A stretch of DNA of 64,000 nt from NCBI GenBank assembly GCA_027946555.1, contig JAPEVC010000030.1:62001-126000 (forward strand), written 5' to 3'. The notes beneath the pieces are model-generated. The model worked only from the letters and a program-made list of their open reading frames with translations, made no database searches and was not told the origin of the DNA. Each line of letters begins with the position of its first letter. The first letter of the stretch is position 1. This DNA is from Gnomoniopsis sp. IMI 355080 (Eukaryota > Ascomycota > Sordariomycetes > Diaporthales > Gnomoniaceae). Positions 48,879-59,700 of the stretch are shown in pieces. The position numbers and the translations under genes are program-made.

Positions 48879-49040
48879 TCACTTCAGTGTCGCGGCCGTC
48901 TTCCCAGCCGGGTTGACTGCAGCGGCAGGCTGATTCCTGTCCTTAGAGTTGGTCTCAATCCAGTGGTAGCCGAGGATGAACAGCACGGCCACACTACCGA
49001 GATAGTTGGCGAGCTTGTAGAGTGTATCGTCGGAGATCAT
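48879..49040 (-). CDS. OST4: Oligosaccharyltransferase subunit Ost4, 53 aa
   Basis: Tiny ER membrane subunit of the N-glycosylation oligosaccharyltransferase, which holds Ost3/Ost6 to the catalytic Stt3. The protein begins MISDDTLYKLANYLGSVAVLFILGYHW: the MISD start, the single membrane helix and the YH after it match the family (yeast Ost4 has 36 residues). A hydrophilic tail of about 20 residues (ETNSKDRNQPAAAV...) is longer than in yeast. The open frame continues upstream to an earlier Met, but the family start is clearly the ATG at 49040. Confidence 0.88.
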   Translation of the reverse strand: MISDDTLYKLANYLGSVAVLFILGYHWIETNSKDRNQPAAAVNPAGKTAATLK

Positions 49041-49573
49041 ATTGTCAATGCTATTGTTTGTCTGGAGGGATGACAGAGAATGGTCGCGGATGCGTGGGAG
49101 GATGTGTCGAATGGCGCGTGGGTTGCTGCTGTCAATTTTAGTAATTAGTACCAAGTACTGACGCTTGACAAATTTCGTCCTCACCTTAGATACTTTGCAG
49201 AAACTCCGTGACGACAATCTTCTGTTGCTGCTGTGGTAGGTGCTAAAGAGTGGATGGAGATGGTCGGTGGTGTCCTTGAGTCTGGACAGCTTGCTACAGC
49301 TCTAGGTTGAAGTCGGGCATTACGTACCTACAGCTTAGTCAGCAGCCTCTGAAAAGAAGTTGAAGACTTGATTAGGATAGATATTGCCAGCCTTTGAACC
49401 ACTATCTCAACTATCAGTTTGGAATATAAAAAAGATATGAACTCCAAACAAAGTGAATTTTTTATGCTTCCTGGTGTGTCTAGAAATGTGCTATATTCAC
49501 AGTGTCTCTGCACACCTCTACAACGGCTGAGACTGTTGTTACATTTTCCCAACCTCAGAACCATCTATGAAAT
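49041..49573. other. intergenic between OST4 and QCR2
   Basis: Holds the OST4 promoter and the QCR2 3' end, both on the minus strand. No further gene seen. Confidence 0.55.
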
Positions 49574-51162
49574 CTATACTTTCAGACCAAGCTCCTCGGC
49601 ATATGGGAGAACATAGAGGTCACCCGTTGCCGCCACCGTTGCCTTACCGTCCAACAACTCCTTCGCCGCCTGAAGAAAGATTGATTAGCATATGGATCTG
49701 TGCAAGACTGGATTGTGTCCGAACTTACCGCCTTGACCTTATCAGCGGTGACCGCCTCGTAGCTCTTGAGAGCACTCGCAACCTCGAAGATCTTGCCACC
49801 GTGGATCAGGCTGTTGCCTGCCGAAACCATACCAGAGCCAGTCAACTCGTTGGCCGACAGCAGGTCAAACTTGGCCTTGGCAATGGCCTTGGTAAGAACC
49901 TCCTTGGTGACACCAGACTCAACAACGCTCTTGAGAGCCTTGACAGCCTCCTCGGCACCCTTGCGGACTGCGACAGGAGACCCGGTGACCTGGATAGTAA
50001 GCAGCCCGGCGTCGGTGTAGGCTAGGTTCTTGGCCACCACGGAGGCACCAGGAGCAGCGGCAGCAGCCTTTCCAAGGAGGCTAAAGCCAGGTGACCACTT
50101 GATGTTGGACTCGCCGCCAAGTAGGGCGGTCAGGATGGCAACTTCGGCCTTGTCGGAGGAGAGATTGAAACCGGGGAAGGCGATGACCAAGGCATTACGC
50201 CCAGACAGCGACGTGCGCTGCTCACCGCCGTAGTACTTGCTGGCCTCAGTGAAGAGCTGCAGAGGGCTAGTGGACGAAGACGGAACGTCCCTGAAGAAAG
50301 GGTCAATCCACTTGCTCAGAGTGTCCTGGGTGGCGCCATCGGCAACGATCGCGATGTTGGGCTTGGTGTAGACGGCCTGGGCAAAGGCGGCAATAGAGTT
50401 CTCGCTCAAGTAAGGGCCGAGAGGGGTCGTGCTGGACGGGTAGAGGGAGGAGCCGAGACCTTTGTGGAAAGCGACAGCGTGGGCATTGTCGAGGGCCTGA
50501 GCCAGAGCGTTGTGGGCGAGCTTGCTCTGCTTGAGGTGCACAAGGCCCTCGACCTCCTCGTGGAACTCGTGAGCTGGGTATCTATGTTAGCTTTTGCGTT
50601 CCTTTGTCGTGAGTCGGTGCCACCTACTTGTGTATCTCGTCTTGGTGATGACCTCACCGAGGAGCTCAGTGTAGTAAGGCAGATCCTCGCGCAGGAACGC
50701 AGCCTCGACAATAAGGGCCTCTCGGGTGTGGTACGACTTCAATTGACCTCCAAGAAGCTCGGACTCTCTCGTAATCCTCAATGCGGATCGCTTGTCAGTG
50801 TTCTGCAGTCCCAATGCCAAATTAGCTCATCGTCCCTTTCTTCCGGATCCTGCCGCACAGGCGCCTGAGGCCGTGATGACGGGTCGACTCGCCTTGAACG
50901 CAAACTCCTCGAGTCCGATCGATAGACCAGGCATGGGTTGGTACCGCGTACCGGCCTTGGCGACGACGGTGAGGCGTGTGGTAGGGCTTCTAGGGTCTCG
51001 GGAGGCGACCTTGATGTTGTTGATCTCGGTCGACTCGAAGGACGCAGTCTCGGTGGAGGCACCAGCAGTGGCGGCGTATGCGCGTCGCTGGGCAAGCTTT
51101 GCGCCATTTTGCCGCCGGAGGGCAAGCTGTGCTCCCCTCGTCAGAGCTGACCGGCCGATCAT
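49574..51162 (-). CDS. QCR2: Cytochrome b-c1 complex core protein 2 (Qcr2), 461 aa
   Basis: Core subunit of mitochondrial respiratory complex III, of the M16 peptidase fold but without the zinc-binding catalytic site. Four exons: 50893-51162, 50628-50802, 49729-50573 and 49574-49669, joining in frame. The N-terminus (MIGRSALTRGAQLALRRQNG) is an amphipathic Arg-rich mitochondrial presequence. At the peptidase position the protein reads IGLEEFAFKNTDKRS instead of HxxEH. Later blocks include KGLGSSLYP, NIAIVADGA, ALLGGESNIKWSPG and the C-terminal ATGDLYVLPYAEELGL. Intron 1 uses a GC donor (AAG|GCGAGT) with a GAGCTAAT branch site and CTGCAG acceptor. The start codon faces RPC82 across about 500 bp. 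Confidence 0.94.
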
Positions 51163-51661
51163 GTTGGGAGAGGGAGTGGTGGTTGATTCGATTGATCGGT
51201 GTTGACCCAAATTGTCGCAGACGGGAGCAACCTTTGGGATCCAAGGTTTTGCCAGGTGCTCGGGGGATTGCGGATTACATACGCTTGCCGGTGATTGGAT
51301 TGGCGTTTGAGCTCCAGTCCCAAGGCTGTCGGTCTTATTTGCACCATTTGTGGCCTGAGTCCTCGGGAGTAATTTGTCTGGTCCTGTTCTTCTCCTAGTG
51401 CTTTTAGTAAATACCCTAACCCTTGTGTTTTTCACATGGGCACCCCACCTGCTCACTACATACATGCCTGCAAAGTTTCTTTCAACAGGTACGCAGATAA
51501 GTTAGAAGAGACTCCAACTCATCTGACCTGGGGAGCTTGTGCATCGTTTGCCACACTTGCCTATAATCTCTGACACTCCTCTCAATGAAGCGACGATAGC
51601 CATACAGGCCATTGAGGAATAGTGAGAGTGTTCCTCGGCCGCCGAACTTGATACCCCCACC
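51163..51661. promoter_or_regulatory. divergent promoter of QCR2 and RPC82
   Basis: 499 bp between two outward-facing start codons. Both promoters must lie here. No defined site is claimed. Confidence 0.55.
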
Positions 51662-53905
51662 ATGCAGGTTGTAAGTGATGGCTCCATCCATCGCATAGCA
51701 CAGGTCACGGGAGCCTTGCTACTTCTCGACATAAATACTAACGCCCTGAATCACAGACCAAGAATCTGGCGGAGCTTTGCACTCTGCTCACCGATGACAT
51801 CTATGGCGAGCTCCCATCCGTACGTTTTCTTCAGTGTGAAAGGATGTGGCGTCGCAAGGCCCATCGCATCGCGTGAGCGAGCCGCGGCTAACCACCTATC
51901 CACTATAGCGCATCTTCGCAGCCTTGCTGAATAAAGGCCGTTCTGCAATTCCACAACTCCTACAGTACACCTCCCTCACACCGCGACAGCTTCGTCACGG
52001 ACTAGTCGTTCTGCTGCAGAACAACCTCCTGTACTACCAGGTCGAGTCCGGATATGGAGTGTACACCGCAAACCCCGACGCCGCCTATAACCTCATCCGT
52101 ACCGGCAAAATGATAGACTTAGTCGGTACCGTGTACGGCGATCAAGAGAAGGAGGTTATGCAGAACTTGCTGTCTATGGGCCACACCAAAGTCGAACACC
52201 TCCGGGATGCATACGAGGCCAAGTTCAAGCAGGCTGCACAGCTTGCGTCGGTCGCAAATGGACATAGTAATGGCCATGTAGACCACGAAGATGAAGACGA
52301 CCCGTTCGCCGAATCAAGCGCAGCCAAGAAACCCGACAGCAAGACCGGATTACACATCAGATCTCTGCAAGAGCTGGACGAAGTTCTTGTCCGCATGATA
52401 CAGTCAGAGCTGGTGTCCTCCGTGACCGAGAGCTGCTTTCGCAGTTGGGATGACACGCGCAAATCTGAGGAGGATAAAATCCGGAACGAGTACTTCTCTG
52501 GTGGTGTACGCGGCGCAAAGGGAACCGAGGACTTCAATAACAGAGTGTCTAAGAGACTTCGAGAAGTGCGCGACGAACCCCTGAGCCTAAAGGGCAAGGT
52601 GCAGGCCAAAGCACAGGTTAGCAAGCGGAGAAAGCTATCCGAGTGGAACTCCGTCAACGCGGCCTGTGACGACGACAGCGACTTCACTATCAGTGTAAGT
52701 TCTTTCCAAATGACTCTTGAATACACTCAACTAATCCTTTCAAGGGTGATATCGTCCTGCGCGTCAACTACGAGAAGTGTACTGTTGAGCTCCGGAACCA
52801 GCAACTTGTCCACACTGTTAGCGAAATCTACGGCGACACGACCGCCGCAGTATACGCTGCGCTGCTTCAGCAGCTAAGCAAAAAGATTTCGAGATGTCGC
52901 CTCGATCCCAAAATCGACGGTAACGACGCCGATGATGGATTTGGAGACTTGGATGTTAAGATCTCAACCAACGAAGTCTTCGACCACCTCGATGAGGGGC
53001 TTGACCTCGCAGCTGGCCTTGGCAAGGTAAAGGCCAAGCAGATGGATCGAAAACATGCGAACAGGGTCCGCGATCAAAAGCCGGGGATCAAGCCGATTTA
53101 TGAGGAGGCTGAGGTTGTGGGAGAGGCAAGTTCAGACGAGGATGATGATGTTATGGAGGCCAACGGTCACGGATTTGATGATGACGGCGCGAATCACCGC
53201 CAAAAGCCGTCTACGAATGGAGTCAACGGCCACAGGGAAAACAAGGTCAAATTCGACGCCGACGATGCTCCTCAGAAGTTATCTCGCAGAGAACACTTTC
53301 GCCAGCACCTCCTCGTGCTCTGCGAGGGCGACAACCCCTTCCTCCGCCACTGCGCAATGGAAGCGTGGACTGTCGATTTCGAGCCTCTGATTCGCTGCCT
53401 GCAGGTCACTGAACTAGATACTGTGATACAGCGAAGCGTCGGCCGAACCGGACTTCGACTGGTGCGCATATTGCGCCGAGTGGGCAAGATGGACGAAAAG
53501 ACTCTTCCTAACATTGCCCTGATGCCCAAGATGGAAGTCCAGGCAATAATGCTGAAGTTGCAAATGCTCGGGTTCGCGGATATCCAAGAGGTTCCTCGAG
53601 ACAATCAGCGGACTGTCAACCGCACTTTATTCCTATACTGGACCGATACAGACCGATGCATTGACCGTCTCCTGGACAATACCTACAAGACCATGCTACG
53701 ATGCATGCAAAGGCTGAACGTACAGAGACACCTGGAAGCCGACATTCTGGACCTAGTCAAGCGAGACGACGTGCGAGGCCGTGAGCAGGAAATGATCCAG
53801 GAGCGTCACTACAACCGGTTCATTCGAGTGTTGGAGATTCAGGAGAAACTTCTTTCTCATGTCATGCGACTGGACAATATGGTGGGTACTTTGAGAGACT
53901 TTTGA
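51662..53905 (+). CDS. RPC82: RNA polymerase III subunit Rpc82 (C3/RPC3), 672 aa
   Basis: Pol III-specific winged-helix subunit that, with Rpc34 and Rpc31, contacts TFIIIB and opens the promoter. Four exons: 51662-51670 (only 9 nt, M-Q-V), 51757-51819, 51909-52694 and 52745-53905. Intron 1 has the donor GTAAGT and a perfect TACTAAC branch site; a donor 3 nt earlier would also keep frame. Landmarks are LAELCTLLTDDIYGELPS, IPQLLQYTSLTPRQLRHGL, FTISGDIVLRVNYEKCTVEL and a C-terminal HYNRFIRVLEIQEKLLSHV. Two acidic, disordered inserts lie at about residues 165-185 and 385-425. The protein ends RDF, as usual for the family. Confidence 0.93.
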
Positions 53906-54564
53906 GCTGCTATGAGCAGCACGCAACATCGGTGGCATACTCCTTGGGAACTTTGAACGGTATCTACTTGGTCAAGACCATCTTCCTGGTCTGGAATTGG
54001 ATGCATGCTTTTTCTTTCCATATTCTCCAAAGGTCAATTGCATCAGCGGCGTTTTGAGGTGGAAAGCATGGAAAGGGGTGGCAAAATCACGGCGTTCTCG
54101 AGATGGTTTTCACAGCTGTTCCGCGCAGTTGCGGGGGGACATGCTCACATATACCCATGATAAAGACTGCTGAAGAGATGATAGATATATCATGGGAAGC
54201 GATTCTTTGTCCATTGTGAGAGCATCAGCATTAGATACCACAAATTGAATGTCTCAACTATTTATAAATGTGTGCCTGTTCAACTTTGGAGAAGATCAGT
54301 GGACTTGGCGCGGAGCTTAGTAGCACTATTTTATCCTGCCCCCCTGTAGCTACATCCCCTGCTCTGCGAGTCTCCACCTAAAAAAAATCCAGTCAGCGGA
54401 GCCGGAGCTTTGCAGATGCACTCCTCGAACTTTCTCTCAATGCACGCGACCGTAAGTCAATTTACACCATTTGCTGTGTCGATTGACTCAACAACTTTCT
54501 CTTTTCGACAATTTCCTCTCCTGCCTGCGTAGAACCATCTCCTCCTCTCATTCAATTGTAAAAG
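53906..54564. other. intergenic between RPC82 and GGC1
   Basis: RPC82 3' UTR and GGC1 promoter in tandem orientation. No gene seen. Confidence 0.55.
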
Positions 54565-55797
54565 ATGTCTCCCCCAACAGGCACCACGGAGAAGGAGTCT
54601 AACCTGGCGCGACTGCTAGGCTCTGGTGCGCCCCCGCCCTGCCATGCTCCGATAGCTCCAGAAGAATCTCATGCTGACCTTCACAGGCTCTGCCGGTATA
54701 TCTGAACTCGCTGTCTTCCATCCTGTAAGTCTCGCTATGTTGGAATGATAAAATACAGTACACTGTGCATTTGCTAATTTGCACCTGACAGGTGGACACG
54801 ATCGCAAAGCGTCTGATGAGCAACGAAACACGGGTAGGGAAGATCTGGATTATGTTACGATAGACGGAGGGCAGGACTGACACTATCGTGATATACAGAT
54901 CCACAATGCCACACAGCTGAATGCAGTCATCTTCAAGGATAAGGCAGCAGCTCCGATTGGAAAGAAGTTTGTCTCGCTGTTCCCTGGTCTGGGCTACGCC
55001 GCTGGATACAAGGTCCGTCGCAATTTTCCAATCTCTTTGAATGCATGGTCCAAGGGCGATGCACTGACTCAGCTCTTGCGCAACAGGTCCTTCAAAGAAT
55101 TTACAAGTACGGTGGCCAGCCCGTGGCGCGCGACTACCTGACAAAGCACTACGGCTCCGACTTTGAGAATGCCTTCGGCAAGAAGACAGGCAAGGCCATC
55201 CTGCACTCGACGGCCGGCTCCCTGATCGGCATCGGCGAGATCGTCCTGCTGCCCCTCGACGTGCTCAAGATCAAGCGTCAAACTAACCCCGAGGCCTTCC
55301 GTGGCCGTGGTGTGCTCAGGATCGTCGCGGACGAGGGTTTCGGCCTGTACCGGGGATGGGGATGGACGGCGGCACGGAACGCGCCCGGCTCGTTCGCGCT
55401 GTTCGGCGGATCGGCATTTGCCAAGGAGTATATGTTCAAGCTGCAGGACTACAACAAGGCTACTTGGTTCCAGAACTTTGTTGCCTCAATTGCGGGTGCT
55501 ACGGCGTCGCTGGTAGTCTCTGCGCCGCTGGATGTCATCAAGACGCGTGTGCAGAACAAGAACTTTGAGAACCCGGAGACGGGCATGCAGATCTTGACAA
55601 AGATGGCACGCAATGAGGGCTTTGGCGCTTTTTTCAAGGGTCTTGTCCCTAAGGTACGTTGGGCACAATCGAAAGCAGCAAAAGGATGTACATGCTGACC
55701 AATGTCATAGCTCCTCATGACCGGCCCCAAGCTGGTATTCTCGTTCTGGCTTGCCCAGACTCTGATCCCGGCGTTTGACAAAATGCTAGTCAAATAA
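54565..55797 (+). CDS. GGC1: Mitochondrial GTP/GDP carrier Ggc1 (Yhm1), 302 aa
   Basis: Inner-membrane carrier that imports GTP into the mitochondrion in exchange for GDP; in yeast its loss also disturbs mitochondrial iron. Six exons: 54565-54625, 54687-54724, 54792-54833, 54899-55012, 55087-55653 and 55711-55797, all in frame. The protein follows yeast Ggc1 almost block for block: ARLLGSGSAGISELAVFHPVD, TIAKRLMSN, FPGLGYAAGYKVLQRIYKYG, GIGEIVLLPLDVLKIKRQTN, RGWGWTAARNAPGSFALFGG, APLDVIKTRVQN and TGPKLVFSFWLAQTLIP. The three carrier repeats carry P-V-D, P-L-D-V and P-L-D-V signatures. Length is near the 300 residues of the yeast protein. Confidence 0.96.
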
Positions 55798-56727
55798 GTA
55801 CTCATAGAAGTCATGGGAGAACGTGCGCTTGAAGCTTGTTGTGTACAAGGAGAACAACTTTATTATAGAACGACTGGAGAATGGCGTTTGGGTACTGGAA
55901 AATCAAGGGCGATCCCAATGTTCAGCTATGTTCTGTTCTATACGTATCATGAGCATACCTGCTGCAAGGATGGGACGTATCAAAGACTTGGGGATTATAG
56001 AGAGAAAGAGAGACCCGACTACGAATGGAATACCCAACTCTGTCTTTTTTTAATCCTAATCAACTGAACTGCCAAAAGATCGTCTGACAGCCAGGGAAAA
56101 AAAGCATGGTGGATACAGTGATGCTTATCTAGTTCTTATCAAAGTTTCTACCCCGGTCTCGACCTCACCAACCCAGCAACCCCACGGCCCAATCTGGCGC
56201 CTATTCCAGGTACCCCTGCATTCAGCCGTGCCATCCCGGTTGGTGGTCGCGTCTTTTCAATTCGGGTGGCTGGCGGTTGCTGGGGGAAGGAGCGAGTAAA
56301 CATCAACTTGGCTGACAGGGCGGGTGGATCTCTGCGCATTCAGTGGATCCAACTCACCAAGAAACAGCGGAGACACACCAGCCACACATCAGATGCTCGT
56401 CCAACCGCCAGAATACTTCCAGCACTGCATGTTCAACTTGTCGGTTATTATGCAGCGCACTCCTTGGTACTGTACTCTTCCTCCCTCGTAACAACCTTTT
56501 CTCGATTTTGCTTGGTTTTGCTCGTGCGTGTTGGCGCTCTTCCCTCCTAATTATTGATCCCTTCATCCTGGGACACATCCTTGACTTCGCAATAATCAGT
56601 TGCAACAGTTTCCTGGGAGAAGTCGACAAGTTGCCGAGAGACTGCCCTAGAAACGAACTTTTTGCATTCCAACAACACCTCGAAACCCTACCTATACCCA
56701 GTCAGGCGTACCAAAACACCTGGCATC
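55798..56727. other. intergenic between GGC1 and the coiled-coil gene
   Basis: No gene supported; likely GGC1 3' UTR and the promoter and 5' UTR of the next gene. Confidence 0.5.
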
Positions 56728-59700
56728 ATGCCTCCCGTCGAGAGGGATGCCCCCAGCGGCTATAGGGATCGTCCCACGTCAAGACATTCCACACATTCTA
56801 TCCATTCCCAGTCTGGCTCTTTAGATCTAAGCCGCGCTCTCGTGCCAATGTAAGCCATCCAAACTGTTCTTCGATCTTCATGTTTACACCTGTGGCATAT
56901 CCCATACACCATTCCACTCAGGCCCTCATCATGCCTGAGCCATGTCATCTCTTTTTCGCAAGCTAAGCAAAAGCAGGTGGGACAGCTCGGATCCGGAGCG
57001 AGCACCTCCTCCACTACCACTAAACCCACAGTCCCCCGTTGCGGCTACGTCCCGCGCCGGCACATCATCAAACATTCAGGCGGCCCACGCCGCACTCACA
57101 GAGAAGGCTCGTGAGAACGCCCTAGTACCGCACGCTCTAGCCAAGCGCACTCCGGATACCTCTCCGGAGAGGCAAGAAAGGTCGCTCGTCAAAGGCGCTG
57201 CCCATCGGCGCATGCAGTCGCTGCAGCCGACCTCTGTGCGGGATATGAGCCTGTCTTTTGATGGCGGACCACTTGTCAGATCGCCCGAGAAGACTGAGAG
57301 AGCCTTGCCCAGCACGCCCTCACGAGCCAGCACCGATTATTTTGGGCCCACCGAGGCCAAGTCAGAGGGGGATGAGCGTGAAAGGCGCCACTCTCTCAAT
57401 CCTACTCCTAGCGCCAGCCTCACGCCCGTCGTGCGGCCAACCCCTCGGCGGCCACATGCGAGTATCTTGGGCGAAAATACACCACCACAATCTGCGACGA
57501 TGCTTGCGCTCCACAGCATGTCTTCGAAGGACTCCCCCCGCGAGAAGGAGCCTGAAAATCCTCTGGCCAACATGACCAATGGCTCTACGCCGATTGTCAA
57601 GAACACCCAGTCGATAGAACAGCTTTCGGGTCAAATTCTCACTTTGACGAACATAGCAACAGCGTTACAGAAAGAAATGTCACAGCTCAGTCGACGGAGT
57701 AGAGATAATGCTACAGATTTACTGAGCTTGAAGGAGGCAACAACAACAAGGGATGAGGATATCAGAAAGAACCTACGCGATCTCCTCCACAATGTGCAGG
57801 AGTCCCGGGCATCTTCTGCAACCCGGGATATGTACGGAGGGCCGCTCTTACTCGAGAATAAGCCATACGCATCATCCTTGGCACCCTCCTCAAAGTCCAG
57901 TTCCAATGGGCGATTTGCACTCCCTCGCATTCCTTCACCGGGCGCTTTTGCGGCCTCTTTGGATCGGGACGAGATAAACACACCGTCTCTGTTCGGGTCC
58001 GGATCCTCTGATGCGTCCACCACGATTGGTCTGCTTGAAAAGATCATTAGCGACATGAGCACTAAGGACGGCCAGGATCGTCTGCTTTCTCGGCTTTCTG
58101 ACTTGGCTAAAAAGCTTGATGGCTTCAACGTGGAGCAAAAGGTTGAGGACCTTCAACGGCTCATCAAGGACAACATGGACCAGTCCTTGATTGTTGCTGG
58201 TGGAGCGGGTGGAGGCGGCGGCAATAAGGTTGGACGCCCCAGAGCCATGAGCCCTGATGAGGGCCCCAATGGATACCGCGACGGGTCCTTTGAGTCTCGC
58301 GTTGAGCGCCTCATGCAGGATAGTGGCCGCCAGTCTTCAGGTCCAACAGCCAGAGCAGCAGCAGATCTCATCAGCGATGACATTGTCAAAATCATTCGAA
58401 CCGTCAAAGATAGCGTCGCTCAAGGAGGTGGTCTTACGGCCGAGGTTAAGGCCCTTGTCCGGGAGCTTCGCGGCGAGGTTCTTGGTATGGGAAGGGAGAT
58501 TGGGCGTAGGCTCGATGAGGTCGCTGAAACGAGTCAGGTCAAGACCGCAGACGCTGCCAAGTTCGAGATCAACAAGGTCGTCGAGGAGGGTCTCGTGGAG
58601 ATGAAGGATCACATCGGTCAGCTCATGCAAGATCACCGGAGGCAGTCCATTGCCGCTCTCGTTGCAAATAAATCTGCTGAGGTTGACTATCGCGAGATCT
58701 ACACTGCCATGAGAACGGCTCTCAAGGATTCGAAAGCTCTCCAAAAGGACGAGCCAGACTTGCGTAGGGAGGACGTGATCGAAGCTGTCAAGGAAGCTTG
58801 GGAAAACTACAAACCCGAAATCGAGGTGCAACAGATTGGCCTCGAGCGAGACGAGGTTCTGGAGTGTCTCAAAGAAGGCCTCATGCAGTACGCGCCAAAG
58901 GATGACAAGGACCCAGCAGCCACCAGAGAAGAGATGTTTGCGGCGGTAGTTGAGGGATTGAAGCACTTCACACCTCCACCAGTAGAGATGCCGGCAACTT
59001 TGTCTCGTGATGAGATTGTCGAGGCTGTTCGAGATTGCCTGGAAGAGTTCGAATTCCCGGTTGCTCCATCGGCCATCGGCGCAGAGACCTCCAAGCAGGA
59101 CATGATTGATGCCGTCAAACAAGGCCTCGAAGGCTTGGACCTTTCCGCGAAGAATGAGGCACCACTGGTTCCATACCAGGCGAACAACGATGAGATATTG
59201 GGGCGGCTGCACGAGATCATGGAGTACATGCAGTTGGAATTCAAGGCTGTCTCAGACGAAGCCAAGCAAAATGTGGCAGCCAACGGCAGAGACACCGAGC
59301 AAGTGCTCGACGCAACCAAAGACGGATTCGAGAAGCTTCGTGCTGATATTGAGGGCTACGTCGACAGAGCCACAGGAGTCGCTAGCACCGAAGAGTTCAT
59401 GGACGACCTCTTGAAAAGCTTGGACGTTTTCCGGGATGAGGTTGCTGACTTGCTCGCGAAGCAGTCGGACGGCTCCCATGCTCTCATTAAGGGGGAGCTG
59501 GAATCGTTTCGGGACAATGTCAATTCTTCTCTTGTACCTGCTGTCCCGCCAGCGGCGAACCACGAGGAGGTCCTCCACGCTCTGCAAGAAGGCATCGGCA
59601 GCCTGCGACACGAGATCAGTCAGCGCCCTGTCGCTGGGACGTCTGAAGTCCTGGATGCTTTGCAGGAAGGTCTCAACGACATGCGTATCAGTATCGAGAA

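Noticed and set aside
49041..49217. Upstream extension of OST4 to an earlier Met
   Set aside because: The family begins at MISD; the added residues have no counterpart and would block the normal N-out membrane insertion of so small a protein.
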